This document shows positions 21,818 to 21,942 of a DNA stretch of 21,942 bases, piece by piece. The stretch's first letter is position 1; each line of letters starts with the position of its first letter. Position numbers and translations under genes: made by a program. The stretch is from CANKJK01 sp964400405 (GTDB lineage Bacteria; Acidobacteriota; Vicinamibacteria; Vicinamibacterales; UBA2999): positions 1 through 21,942 of the forward strand of contig CAYNUO010000053.1 in NCBI GenBank assembly GCA_964400405.1, given 5' to 3'. Below the pieces are notes generated by a model, which worked only from the letters and a program-made list of their open reading frames with translations, was not told the origin of the DNA and did not search any database.

Positions 21818-21942
21818 TCAGAACGTCGCGTGGCCCGGCGTGCGGGGGAACGGGATGACGTCGCGGATGTTGCCGAGGCCGGTCGCATAGATGAGCGTGC
21901 GCTCGAGCCCCAGACCGAAGCCGGCGTGCGGCACGGTGCCGT
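21818..21942 (-). CDS. asnS: Asparaginyl-tRNA synthetase, C-terminal fragment at window edge
   Basis: Only the last 41 residues are inside the window. They read GTVPHAGFGLGLERTLIYAT and then GLGNIRDVIPFPRTPGHATF before a TGA. GFGLGLER is motif 3 of class II aminoacyl-tRNA synthetases (ATP-binding Arg). The ending IRDVIPFPRTPG followed by a short tail ending in Phe is characteristic of bacterial AsnRS rather than AspRS, which has an inserted domain and different end. The enzyme charges tRNA-Asn in the cytoplasm. The 5' part lies beyond 21942. Genomes with asnS make Asn-tRNA directly rather than only via the amidotransferase route. Confidence 0.93.
   Translation of the reverse strand, partial: GTVPHAGFGLGLERTLIYATGLGNIRDVIPFPRTPGHATF

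Overview
The window is about 22 kb of GC-rich bacterial chromosome. It is densely coded on both strands, with no intergenic gap over about 105 bp and no RNA genes, mobile elements or CRISPR. The best taxonomic clue is the large secreted protein at 2932-5082, which has the layout of the 'VWFA-related Acidobacterial domain' family. With the high GC, an acidobacterium (perhaps the Vicinamibacteria side) is likely, but this is inference. Two 100-N gaps are each flanked by the same 55 bp on both sides. That looks like two contigs overlapping by one assembly k-mer and being scaffolded instead of merged, so the source is probably a metagenome assembly. Both interrupted genes become intact when one copy and the Ns are removed.

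Layout. (1) 1-1915, minus strand: a putrescine operon, N-carbamoylputrescine amidase then agmatine deiminase (cut by the window edge). (2) 1957-2924, plus: a small protein with a Cys4 zinc-ribbon-like N-terminus and a small exported protein. (3) 2932-5082, minus: the VWA-like secreted protein, divergent from (4) a plus-strand run at 5186-10714: an M24 aminopeptidase, a DegP/HtrA protease, a MidA/NDUFAF7-type methyltransferase, a CYTH protein (gap-split) and a sugar nucleotidyltransferase. (5) 10816-13858, plus: a TonB-dependent receptor with His-rich loops of the ZnuD type, then an unknown membrane/coiled-coil protein. (6) 17866 down to 13855, minus: a tight four-gene operon of SGNH hydrolase, NodU-type carbamoyltransferase, an unknown 111-aa protein and a NodB-type polysaccharide deacetylase. 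(7) 17889-21810, plus: an AmgK-like sugar kinase (gap-split), a TIM-barrel sugar isomerase/epimerase, a secreted protein with two DUF4214-like repeats, and a 2OG-Fe(II) dioxygenase with an N-terminal coiled coil. (8) The minus-strand 3' end of asparaginyl-tRNA synthetase.

How the genes may work together. Envelope and glycan chemistry dominates. The carbamoyltransferase/deacetylase/SGNH operon looks like a glycan-decoration cassette with NodU- and NodB-like chemistry. The AmgK-like kinase and the MurU-like nucleotidyltransferase could form a cell-wall sugar recycling route, although they are 7 kb apart. The protease and TonB receptor are envelope functions.

A recurring regulatory pattern stands out. 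Six gene starts (1915-, 1957+, 5082-, 17889+, 19113+, 19972+) have a TAnnnT -10 box ending only 6 or 7 nt before the start codon, as expected for leaderless mRNAs. Other genes (2466, 6404, 15027-) have strong GGAGG ribosome sites instead.
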